A DNA stretch of 64,000 bases, from contig NW_020312203.1 of the NCBI RefSeq assembly GCF_002999335.1, positions 124,001 to 188,000 of the forward strand. Direction: 5' to 3'. Below, piece after piece: positions 34,522 to 45,160 of the stretch; position 1 is the first letter of the stretch, and every line of letters begins with the position of its first letter. Under the pieces are notes generated by a model, which was not told the origin of the DNA, ran no database searches, and saw only the letters and a list, made by a program, of their open reading frames with translations. Both the position numbers and the translations under genes were made by a program. Origin of the DNA: Cyclospora cayetanensis (Eukaryota > Apicomplexa > Conoidasida > Eucoccidiorida > Eimeriidae).

Positions 34522-36001
34522 GCAGGAGGCATGGCTAACCGTGCCGCTGCTGCAGGGTGCCGAGAGGGGCTATTGGTTTCGCGGGGTGTTCCAGACAGGG
34601 CATCTCATGGCCGCTGTCCCTTCTATGTTAATGGCCATAGGGACCGCATAAAGAAGTCGCGTTTATTTCTTGATGAGGCTTCGTGCTAAGGCAGAAGGTA
34701 TATGTATGTGCCGCGCTATGGGCATTTGCAGCTGGTTCCGATCGCGTAGGTGGGGGCATTGGCTGTATGAAGCGATATGCTGCACAAGTAGATCGGGTGC
34801 TTACATGAGTTTGTGCTCACATATACGTACGCAGAAATAGATGCTTTCAGCTGTAGAGGGCACACATCAGGTGTGTGTGCAGCTATAGTTTGATTTCCTG
34901 TAGATGGTTGGGCCTTCGTAGTGCGATCAACCGTAGCATCCACGCAGCCAATGTCGCAGCTAGGCAGAGGGGTTTGTTCTTTAATCTTGTGTGTCAAATA
35001 AGGCATAAGAGACTTGCGTGCCTGGACTACGAGTATCGTTGTTTTCCGGCCGCTGCGCTCCGTGGTTGCGCGATTTTTGGGCTTCTGTGGCCTAGGCGGA
35101 TTTCGGTGGATTGTAACTGCGTCCACGAGAATCTGAATGGCAAGTAGAGCTTTTGTGCAGCGTGCGCTGGCAAGGTGCAGCTATATTTGAATCGTAGCCA
35201 GGCTCGCTGCTTGCACGCACGTGTTTGTGGGGTGTTCCAGCTTGTGGAGCGCTGGTGGGAAAGTTCAACAAAATGCATTCATGCCGAGAATAGAGCGTTA
35301 TTGGTGTGTATGCGACTCATTTATCTGCATAAAAACGAGTGGCCTCGTTATCTCGCCTCCCAGCGACAAGGACTCTTGAAATTGGTGGTGGTCGGCCCTC
35401 CCCCCGCGTTCCCCCCTGCGCCTGCCCGGGAAGAGAGTGTAAGGGAGACTCATTCGTTGCACAGATGGCGCTCACAGAAGAAAATGCATTCGGAAAACTG
35501 TGTAGATATAACAAATTAGAAGAGGGAACACGAGACAGTACTCGCGGCCTCGTCTCCGCTAGGTCCCATCCCTGGACGAGGGGCCCCCCTTAGCATCTGC
35601 AAAGAAGCGTTAGCCGCTTGCACTCCCACAGCAAGTCCAAGGAAGTAGCACCAACATAGTAATATATGCGGAACTTGAAACGAAGACTTCTGGCTACTCG
35701 CTTTGTCACGATATCGTACAGTGGGCGCCCCACTACAGCGTCTTAGTCAGTCGAGCACTTCCGCTGCAGGATTTACTCAGTTAGTGACATGTGTCACTGC
35801 AAATATCTGCACAGCTAAAGGCATCGGGCCGGAGGGCTCTGAGAATCCAGGAGTGCTCAGAATCCAGGAGTGCGATCTCCTCCCGCAGCGGTGTGCGTAG
35901 CAGCCTTCCAAGGTGCAAGCAGCCATCGATAAGCAGGCGGAGCAAGACAGCACCTGTAACAACGGCCGAAAAGAGAGAAGCCTCCTCACCGAGCAGCGGT
36001 A
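34522..36001. other. intergenic, possible upstream exon of the PARG gene
   Basis: No gene recognised. From 35791 to 35998 a Ser/Arg-rich open frame ends in a good donor (GCAGCG/GTAATG) that would join in phase to an acceptor at 36119. It lacks an ATG of its own, so it could only be an internal exon of a longer PARG N-terminus. A 17-nt direct tandem repeat (AGAATCCAGGAGTGCTC) lies at 35841-35874. Confidence 0.35.
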
Positions 36002-39000
36002 ATGTGCGTAAGGAAGCAGGCCGGATTATGGAACCACCGTCGCACGACTTTGCTACTGCTACATCACCTGAACCCTCCGCTAGAATGGCAGCGGGCTGTC
36101 TGCGTCCTGAAGGACGCAGTGCAAACCCCTGAAGAGCTCCCACTGGGAAAGGAGCCCCTTCCCCAGAGTATCCCACAGCCTCTCAGTGCAATAAAGCTAC
36201 AGAAACTCTTGAGGGATCTGCAATGCGCAGTGTATGAGGGGTATCTTGAGCGGATGGCCTTGGCACAGCAGGCAGCCCTCCATCATCCAACCCCGAATAC
36301 TTCCTCAGAGGACGCTAAGAAAAAGATTCTATCAAGCCATGGAGCGCAGCAGTGGGAGCAGCAGCAGCGCCTGTTGTCTCCAACTCGGCCGTCAGGCAAT
36401 AGCTACCCAAACGTCCCACGGTTGTTTGCTGCAGTGCCTCAGGCAGCGAGTGAGCCTTTCTTCGCTCGAGCCCTGCCTTTACTGATTGAGGCGATCCTGT
36501 CGATTGAAAAAATCTTTCCTAGATGCGCATGTTCTTCCTCGATGGAACCTGCACCAGTACCACCAACGGCTGGGACCTCGATCGATGCCCGTGGTGGTGG
36601 CAATGCGGAAGCAACAGCAGCAGAAACTACAGCAGCAGAAACAACAGCAGCAGAAACAACAGCAGCAGAAAGAACAGCAGCAGAAACAACAGCAGGAGAA
36701 GCAGCAGCAGCAGCGGGAGTTCCAGCAGGAGGCGAAAAGGGAAAGGCTGGAGAAGTTTGTTCATGCACATGTGCGTCTTGCCGCCTAAGGCTGCAGCTGC
36801 GAAAGCATTGCAGCAGCGGAGCTTGCGGCAGCAGCAGCAGTTGGAATGACCATGTAGCTAGCTGTGCTGCCGAGCTGAGCGCAGGAGAGGGTTGGGTACT
36901 CTTTGGATTAGGCTTCTTAGGGCTTTTGCCTTCTCCAGAGTGGCAGATGGCAGTTACAGGATTCGCAGACTTGGGAGATATGTCCTTTGCCGACTTTTTT
37001 GATCTCACAGGTCCGCCACTGCTGTTGTTTTCCTGCTGCTGTCGCTGCTTCTGTTGTTGGCATAACTCTGCTCTGAGGTGCATGCGCGCCTCATCGTCGT
37101 TCCCTAATGCGCAGTATGTGCGCGGCCTTTTCTCCTCGCCCCCACCTTTTTGTGCACTCCCGCTGAAGGCTGCTACCTGCATGTCCACATACGTATCTCC
37201 TAGAAGGAGGTAGGCCAAGAAGTGTATTCTCGTTTGCAATGCTTGGCTCTTTTGTTCGGAGCCGATGTTCCCCTACTGTTGCTTGTGCCTTTAATGCTCT
37301 CCAGCGCCCGAGCAGTCTGCCAAGTTGCACTGCTTCATCAGGTGAGGAGGCACTCCCGAGCTCGTAGAAGCAGCAGCAACGGGCGAAACAAAGAGCCCGT
37401 TCATCTGCATCAATATGGGTGCTGTTATTCTTTCTGTTGCAGGTATTGCTGCTGCATGGCTGCAGCGGTTGATGCCTTCCACACCAAGTGTGTGCAGAAA
37501 GGGCTTTCTCGTTTCGCCTTCGCGCCGCCTCACCTAGCCTTTACTTGCTGCAAAGATACTTCTGAACAGGAGGTAGTCCGCTTGCTATCGTTGCTGCTGG
37601 AGGAGGAGGTGAGCGGCCTTCTTGCGCGGCGAGGTACTACACCTTATGGACCTGCTACCACAGCAGCGACACTCTGCAAGCAGCCAGAGAAGTTACGAGA
37701 TCCAAGGGCTCCAAGCAGCAGCCAAAGCAACGGCAGCGAGGCCTCCTTTTGTGGCTGCGGCGCATGCAGCAGCTACGTGTGGAGATCCTCCGTCATAGCT
37801 GCAGTTCCACAAAGGGGGGCCCCTCCGTGCGAGAGGCCCTGGCCGTTGTCGTTCCCTTGCTGTTTCGTGCTGCGATGTCTCCGTATTTCCAGAGCACAAG
37901 CGGGCATTTCTCGCTGCAGTTCGGAGTCCGTGGCGATGCAGCGGCAGCCTCTATTGGTGCCAGAGGTGGTTCAGGAGGTCGTAGAGGGGGGAGGCATCCC
38001 CTGCAGTGAGGCCCTCGATATCAGAGCTGATTTTGCTAATAAGGTCATAGGAGGAGGCATTCTTTACCATGGTAGGGGGCCGAAAAATGTACTGCTGTTG
38101 ATCTTGCGATTGCTGTTATGGTTGGCGCTGGGCTCGACAGTACAACGGTTCCTGCATCTCTCTTCAGCTGTATTGACAGAACACAGGAGCGCTTCGGAAT
38201 TTCCCCTTAAAGCCATCAGTTTGTATACGATTTGGCCCTTCAAGGCCCCCCTATCTGCAGCCTAATGTTTTTTTGTGAGTGCTGCATTTTTCCGCATGTC
38301 CACAGGGTGTTTGCAGGAAGAAGTTTTCTTTGCCCTCTGTCCGGAGCTCCTGCTGCTGCGGCCTCTCAGTCAACATCTTTCCGCGAAGGAAGCCGCTCAC
38401 TGCAGGGGCTCTCTGCGCTTTTCGAATTTTTCAGGGTATGCTCGCACCTTCCGCTGTCGTCTGAATGGCGGCCGAAACACAGGAAAAATTCTTCGCGGGG
38501 ATCCTAGTAAAGAAGAGAATGCTCAAGGCAAGCGGGAAAGAGAGGTCGCGCAGCCTCAGGGGCATGGCGAGGCTGCAAGTACCCACGAGGAGGCGGCTTG
38601 TTTCGCGGACCAGCAGCCCCTAGGGGAGTCGAATGCGATGCAGGGGGACGCGCAGGCTCCACGAAAGCGGCAAGTGCTGCTGCCTCTCGACTCAGATGAC
38701 GAGGAGGAAGATTCAGGTTGCTGTAACAGGCAGCACACTGGGAACACAGTCCGGGATACAGGCTGGAGGGGATGGGGGGACGGTGTTGAAGGGGTTGAAG
38801 CCGTCGACCACACGCCCATCCGCGTGCAGTGGGGCACACCTCGGAGGGGTCTCTATAAAGGCCTTCCTGGCCGGCGTCCAAGGCGACAATTTGAGCCGCA
38901 GACAGTGGTAGAAACGCCCGACGAAGAGTCTGAAGAAAACTGCAGCGGCTATTCTTTACTGCGAATCGAGATAGCCTCTGTTGTTACTGCTCTAGACGCG

Positions 39001-40160
39001 CGGCGGTTTGGCTCCCCCAGAGCTGCACGGCGTGCTGCAGCAGCGGACGAGATTCTGGGAGTTCGGGGGCTGATGCACGGCAGCAATGCGGCAGCGAAAG
39101 AGGTCCTGCACCCGTCATGTCAGTTCCAAGTGCCTTTGATGCTACGCGAACTCCAGAAGGTTTGTGCTGCGCTTCACCTTCCCCGGGAAGAGGTTCTGGA
39201 GCCGACCGCAGGGGCTGCATCCTACACAGTACAAGCAGCAAGGCCGAGCAAGGAACGGCTCTTGAGGCCGTTTACGACAGGTAGGCACCAAGGGGTAAGA
39301 ATCGCCCTCAGTGACAAGCACCTGGGCTCTGAGGCTCCTCTGCAGTGCAGTGGACGCTTTCCTGATGAGAATGGTGGTGCGTGCAGGTAACTGGGGCTGC
39401 GGCTGCTTCGGAGGAGATCCTCAGCTGAAGTTCTTGCTTCAGTGGCTGGGGTCGAGCCTTAGTGGTCGGCGCATGCGCTACTTCGCGTGGGGGGTGCCCG
39501 AGCTGCTGGAAGATTCTCGCGTTTCGCGGCTAGTCTCCGCAGTTCTTGAGGGGGGCCGCTGGGATTGCGCAAAACTGTGGAAGGTATTGATTGAGGTGGG
39601 GTTGCTCCTAGGCGATGAGCTTTCCGGATACCGTCGCCCACCTGCTGCCTGTTCGTTTCCTGCGTCGTGTTTCTGCTGGTTTGCCTTGTAGCTCCACTGC
39701 ATTTCTCCTATGAGGTTTCGTTACTTCCTCATGTGTGCTGACATCGCAGTGGGCCTAGTGCATCTCCTGTAGTTCTGTCCGTGAGTCTGCCTTTGTGTGC
39801 TTGCTTCTGTGTTTCTTAGCGGCCTGCTGCCTGGTACCTCTTTCTCTTCCCAAGTTCCTAGGCATTTCTTTTTGTCTCTGCGCGCGTGCGCAGGGCTCCC
39901 GAGGGTCGTGTCCACTCCTGCGTGAGATGGGTGCGATGTCGTACGTGTTGCATCGCGCTGCGGGAAATAACGTCCCATCCATAGTTGGGGAGGCAAATGC
40001 GAAGGATTGCGGCAGTAGTAGCAGTCGCATAAAGCATCCATTGCAGGACCCAGCTTTTTATATGAGCCCCGAAGACTGCGTAGAGACTTCCAAAAGGCTC
40101 AAGACAGACGTAGGCGATACGACTTGTCATACCGAGGAAGGCTCCAGTGGGCCCTCTTAG
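36002..40160 (+). CDS. PARG: poly(ADP-ribose) glycohydrolase
   Basis: Macrodomain-type enzyme that removes poly(ADP-ribose) chains from proteins. The catalytic signature GGG-x8-QEE is split by an intron: KVIGGGILYHG ends at 38071 and GCLQEEVFFALCPELL starts at 38306. Other family blocks in order: LSAGEGWVLFGLGFLGLLP (helical accessory domain, near 36.9 kb), VYSRLQCLALLF, LDIRADFANK, FSGYARTFRC, IASVVTALDARRF, LMLRELQKVC and GNWGCGCFGGDPQLKFLLQW (exon 39387-39583). The exons 38306-39280, 39387-39583 and 39894-40160 join in phase. The family's Tyr near the adenine site corresponds to GYARTF. Before the catalytic core there are Ala/Glu/Thr repeats and a Cys-rich stretch not typical of the family. 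The start is uncertain: ATG 36002 is the first usable in this frame, but an upstream exon is possible. Exon borders between 37.2 and 38.0 kb are approximate. Confidence 0.9.
36600..36720 (+). repeat. degenerate AACAGCAGCAGAA tandem repeat
   Basis: Tandem 15-nt units of the type ACAACAGCAGCAGAA encode an Ala-Glu-Thr-Thr-Ala repeat in the PARG frame. The other two plus-strand frames are also open here (Gln/Lys-rich and Ser/Asn/Arg-rich), so frame choice rests on the flanking conserved sequence. Confidence 0.8.
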
Positions 40161-40707
40161 GGCCGCTCCCGTATTTTTTCGGTATCCCTAGCAAAATGGG
40201 CTTTTGAGAAGTATATTCTTTCAGTGGGAATTTTTACAGTGTCTCTATGGGGGATTCGTTCCAGCTTAAAAGAGAGTTTAGGCGTAGAGAGAATGACTTG
40301 GGATTGGGACACAAGTCAATGCATCAGTGCCCAAGGCGTTCAATACACAAAAGAGACTTAAGGCCATAGTTCTAGAGAACCGATTACTTTAAAAGCCCCG
40401 TAGCAAACTCTTCAGGGCTATCAAGAGATACTGCGAATAGGAATACAAAGGGACGACAGAGCTATTCTGTTGAAATGCTTCTTGACAGACACCCCCAGGC
40501 CGAGACAAAAGGGTGTTGGGCCGTGTGCTTATCAAGAGGCATATACAGCCCGCTAACCCCTCTTGGACAAATGGGGGTCCCCCTGTCCCCTTTGGGATTC
40601 CGCAGAGGGTAGGCTGTAGATGAATAGACCGCCAAGGAAAGGGGGCTGATAGGCAGCCGAGGCTTGGTTAGACCGAGGTATCGACGTGTGGCTCTCAAGC
40701 TCGCTAG
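40161..40707. other. convergent intergenic region
   Basis: Between the PARG stop and the UROD stop. Expected to hold both 3' ends. No gene or structured repeat seen. Confidence 0.45.
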
Positions 40708-43700
40708 TCACGTTCTCTGCCTGGATGCATACTCCTTCTTTATCTCCGCTGCCGTATTTTTGACGGTCTGTAGGAAGAGAGCCAGCTTTGCAGGGTCCAT
40801 CTGGGGTTCCATCCCATGGCCAAGGTTGGCAACATAGCGCCCAGGCTGAAAACTCCGGACCTGAAAAGGCACAGAGGCAGCCACTCGCACCTGGACGCCA
40901 CAACTGCAGCGGAGGCTATTTAGGTACAACGGTGGGAGACGCAAGGAGATGCGAAATTGCGGCATGGAGCCGCACGGTAGGTTTGTACGCGCAATTAAGG
41001 TAGCGGATAATAGCATGTGGTTGGCCATTTCCCCCTTTGTGCTCACCATCTCCGCAGTCTGCTGCTTGAGAACCTCGTCTGGAGCATAGAGGATAGAAGG
41101 GTCAAGGTTCCCCTGGAGGGCTTTTACGCCCACATCGTCGAGAGGAGGCCTCATCCCCAGTGGTGTCCCCTGCTGGAAGCGAGCCTTCGCGACTGCCCTT
41201 TCTGAACCCCAGCCAAGGCTGACCGCAGAGAAAGCTGAGCCAGCAAAGGCGTCCAGAGGTTGGTCCTTAGGGAATGCAATCAGCGGCACACCTGGACGTG
41301 CAGCGGAGACTTCCTGAGAACACAAGGAAAAAAGAACACCCTAGCTGCGATCACACCAAAGGAACCGCAAAGGGAAACACGAAGGGGTGCCGCAGGCATG
41401 AACGGAAGAGAAACAGCTGGAATACAGTCAAGGCGAGCTGCTGAACAAGTCAGTACTCCCCACGAAACAAAGTTCGCCAAACGCACTGAAAAAAGTATAC
41501 AGAGTTGCATTCGGTACGGCTAAGGTGCTGCAACACGCTCCAGCAGCAACAGCCTCGTGACCACAGAAGGCATGTTTCACACAGTTGAACACAATAAGAA
41601 CTGAAGGACCCCGTACCTCAGCAATCTGCGTCATAAAAGGAACGCCAAACCGTTTGTACTGCTCGGGAGAAAAAAACCCCGCGCTTGTGTCAAAGACCTG
41701 CACCACAGCAAGCCAACCTTCAGCAGCAACTGCGGGTTGGATGCACAGACGCCAGCTGTTAAACGTCTTTCTCCTTCCCTGAGTAAGTACACATTTTGCA
41801 CAAACCAGCTTATGGAAGACGTCATCCTCCTCGTACCTGCAGCACTTGCGCCCCGGCGTCAACCTGCTTTATTAGGTACTGTGCTGCTAGTGCAGCAATT
41901 TGTTGCAGCAGCAGCAGGGACTCCTCAGGATACGCAAAGAGAAACTCCTTGCAACTGCGCCAGCCGTTAGCTGAGGAACGTCCCTCAACCATGTAGCAAA
42001 GGAGAGTCAAGGGTGCCCCACAAAACCCTATCAGCGGTACGCGTCCTTCCAGCTTCTCTACGGTTGCAAAGATCGCGTCAAAGATATAACCTGGTGAGCA
42101 GGAGCAGGCACGCTCACAAGAGCCAATGCCCGCAGAGATTGCTGGAGAATCACCTTTCAACACGAAAGGAACCCGGTGGTAAGGGCAAGGGGCGCTAAAC
42201 CCACCAAAAATTACGAGCTAAGGCGTAAGCGGAGAAGTGCCAAGTACACGAGAACAGGGAGGCATACTGGACGCTAGAACTGGACGTGGAGGCCAGAAAT
42301 TAGTAAACCCTCACCAAGTTTGTCTTCCACGTTAAATGTGGTGTCCAGACGTCGAATGTCTGCGGGGCTCTGCAGTCTCCAGTCAAACCGGGGCCCTGCG
42401 CCTTCTACGGAAAGAGGCATCCCCATGGCCTGCAGTGTCGCTACCACCCATATATGGAAGGCAATGAAGCGTCCCTTCTCGCTACGCCTATGTGACGCTT
42501 CTGGCAGCTGCCGCAATGAGGGGGGCTTCAGGTAGCGCTGCCGCCATTGGTAGGGAGGGCTAAGTGGAGTGTGGAGACGGCGTCAGACCGAGCTCGAGGC
42601 CTTGCAGCTAAAACGCGCCTGAGGGCCTGCTCGAACCTAGAAGCCAACAGGATAACTTTTCGCGTACCTCGGGCAGAACGAGAATGTCGCTGAAGATAAT
42701 AACTGCGTCTAGTTGGTGGAAGCGCCGCAAGGGCTGCAGGGTCACCTCCGCTGCCAGCAAGGGATCTCGACACACCTGCACCAAACGACAAAGGGGGGGA
42801 GAAGTGCTGGATGATGGAGGGGACGGAGTTACAGAACGAAGGCCCAGAGGATGATGCTGCAGGCCATAGGAACGAGGGAGACCAGCAGCTACAAGGGAGA
42901 CTGATGCAGCAACAGGGGGAGCCCTTTAAAGTAACCTTACAGTAAGAAACGAATGCTGAGCTCTCACTGCCCTGAACTCCGGCAGATACCTCCCCGCTTG
43001 CCTCATTACCCAAACTGGAACAGCAAAAGTGTCGAGATGAGGCGGGGAATCCTTTTGGGGGCCCTTAGCGCTTGAAGGTGCGTTGGCCACTAGAGCGGCA
43101 TACGCCTCGGGTCCCATGAGGGCAACACGGAGAGCGTCATTTTGAAGGGGCCGGGAGGCGAGCACTGCAAGCGCCATAGAAAATTTGGAAAGCAGGCGAA
43201 GCAATTGGGGGGGAAAGCGCAGGGAGAACTGAGTAAATAGGAAATTGGAATTAGGATGCAAAGCATCACCGCGTGCGACGACTGGCCAGATATGACGTGT
43301 TGGGCTTTGTTGGCGGAAAAGAAACAGTCGCAGCTCAAAGGAGGCAACAGCATACAGGATTTCGAAGGACCTACAAGGGTTGGCAAGGCGCCTCGTTCGG
43401 ATTTGCTGCTTCACTTCTTCCGTCGTCTCCTGCAAAAACATTCCCAATCGTAAATTTTAAAGAACAAGCTAGAAGGCTACGTCCCGAGATGGCCCGAATC
43501 GTTAGCTTACGGAGAAGACATCTCCAGATGCCAGCAGTACAGTTTCTCCCCCCCTCCCCCGCCGTTCCCCACAGTGAGCACTCCTAAGCTCACCGGAGGA
43601 ACCTCTTCTGCGGCCATGTCGCTTTGCAGCAACGAAGCTCCCAAGGCCTCAGGAATCTCGGTTCCCCTGTAGATACATATGACACCACTTTAGAAAAAGA

Positions 43701-44169
43701 GGCTCCTCCTCCATATGCGACATGTGACGTCATTCTGTCAATACAAAGCGGGCTTCCCCCTTCCCCTTTTTCCTTCTTCTCTCCCTTCCCCATTTCCCTC
43801 CCGCGCTCCGGGTACATGTGTGTCAACACGAGGGAGGCATCTCTGCTGAGTAAATGTATGTAAATGTGCAGAATCGCGGAGGGCCTGGAGAGGAGGTTCT
43901 TTGCGAGATGCCGCCTACGCAGAGAGTGGCAATACTGGTTTCTCCATGTACAGGGAGTTGTTGCATCCCCTCGAGGCACCGAAGGCGGGGGCGTTGTTGC
44001 TGCCGCTGCAATAAGGCTTTGCTGTCAAAACCAGGCCCCCCGTCAGAGATCGAGGCCCCCAACCCCCTCCTGCAGTGTAGCACCTCGCTGGCTGCTGTTG
44101 CAGCAAGGTGCAGAGAGTGAGGGCAGCGAGCGAGAGCAGCAGCTGGATAGCAGGCTGACGGCAGTTCAT
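40708..44169 (-). CDS. UROD: uroporphyrinogen decarboxylase with apicoplast-type leader
   Basis: Heme pathway enzyme converting uroporphyrinogen III to coproporphyrinogen III. Ten exons, phase-consistent: 44169-43919, 43666-43594, 43429-43375, 43164-42941, 42775-42668, 42429-42315, 42090-41837, 41697-41617, 41313-41047 and 40860-40708, giving about 526 residues. Start ATG 44169 gives MNCRQPAIQLLLSLAALTLC, a signal-peptide-like stretch, followed by a long region rich in Gly, Ser and Ala with few acids. Together this is a bipartite plastid leader. The mature enzyme shows VPVWVMRQAGRYLPEFRAVR, AVIIFSDILVLPE (the catalytic-Asp block), GFCGAPLTLLCYMVEG, FDTSAGFFSPEQYKRFG, ALQGNLDPSILYAP and GRYVANLGHGMEPQMDP. 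Family length is about 350, so roughly 170 residues are leader. Localisation to the apicoplast is known for this enzyme in Toxoplasma and is inferred here. Confidence 0.95.
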
Positions 44170-45160
44170 CGGTATCCGACGGGTGGGATCCACGGGCGCA
44201 GGCGGGACTCTATAAAAAGAACCTCCGGTGTACACTGAACTGCAGGCAGTGCTGCCTCCTAAGGATGAAACGGGGAACGGTGCCTCTCAGTGAGCCACCG
44301 CTGAGGCTTGGAGACAGCCAGTTCGCGATCCTTGTCAGACGGGGGCCCCACAGCCGAGCAGGGGCTGGCTGCTGTGGCCGCAGAAAAGGAGGCCACATCA
44401 GCAGTCTGCCTGTAGCGTATGACGCATAAATCTTTTAAAATACATGAATTTCACGGCCCTTCGTGTCGCTGGGGGCAAAGGCAGCCTGCCGTTGAACAGC
44501 GCCCTTGCACGGCGCTTCGGGTGCTCAAATACGCAGTTTTTGAGTGCTGACGAGGCTTACTGCTTCCATTTGCTGTAACACGAGGAACCACCCCCGTCCG
44601 CCTGCGGTAGGCAGGTAGTCTGCCGCATGTCTTCCATTGCACTTCGCAGCGAGAACGGCCCATCATCCGTCGTGCACTCTGCGCTGGCAGCAGCAGCGCC
44701 ACTGGCATTAGCTCTAGCGACTGACCGACAGGCGGCTTTTTCGAGGGGGCCCCATTCCAGCAGAATTACAGCTTCCTCAAGAAAGCCTGTCGTGAAACAC
44801 AAGGCAGCGTCAGCAGCGTGGCCCCTTCGACACTGCGGCAACGGCATCCCTAAGAACACCCGCAGCAGGTGAAAGCACTCAAGGGAACTCTTCGCGCGTC
44901 TCCTGCTCCACCACTCTCGAAAGGTGCAGCACTGATTGGCGCAAAGTTTTCTGGGGTGTAGCAGGAGTTGCCTCGCTCCTCCTCCTGCACAGGCCTCGCG
45001 CGGCGGGAGAAGAACGGCAGCTCAACTCGCCGTCACTGCAGCGTCTGCTGCTCTCGTTGAGGATATTCCGATGCCCCACCTCTATAGCTTGAGTTGAGTG
45101 CTACCTTTTCTTTTAAGTTAGGGCGCTTTTGAGCGGGATTTTCCTGAGCTGCAAAAGAAA
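44170..45160. other. divergent region between UROD and TFIIF alpha
   Basis: Promoters of both genes should lie here. Within it the minus strand has a possible small gene (44557-45079), listed separately. No regulatory motif that I can defend. Confidence 0.4.
44557..45079 (-). CDS. possible small hypothetical gene
   Basis: Two overlapping open frames on the minus strand. The upstream one begins at ATG 45079 (GHRNILNESSRRCSDGE). The downstream one (to TAA at 44557) includes CFTTGFLEEAVILLEWGPLE and ends KWKQ. A candidate acceptor (TTGCCGCAG) near 44.84 kb could link them. I recognise no family. It would sit between two divergent genes, leaving little promoter space, so it may equally be leader or chance open sequence. 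Confidence 0.22.

Noticed and set aside
40861..41046. Treating these 62 codons as part of UROD
   Set aside because: The family has ALQGNLDP...L-x-x-Q followed directly by R-Y-I/V-A-N-L-G-H-G; the insertion has canonical GT/AG ends and no counterpart.
43165..43447. Alternative UROD starts at 43447 or at ATG 43177
   Set aside because: The phase-consistent chain from ATG 44169 skips both: ATG 43177 lies in the intron just before the exon starting at 43164, and the chain adds a plausible leader.
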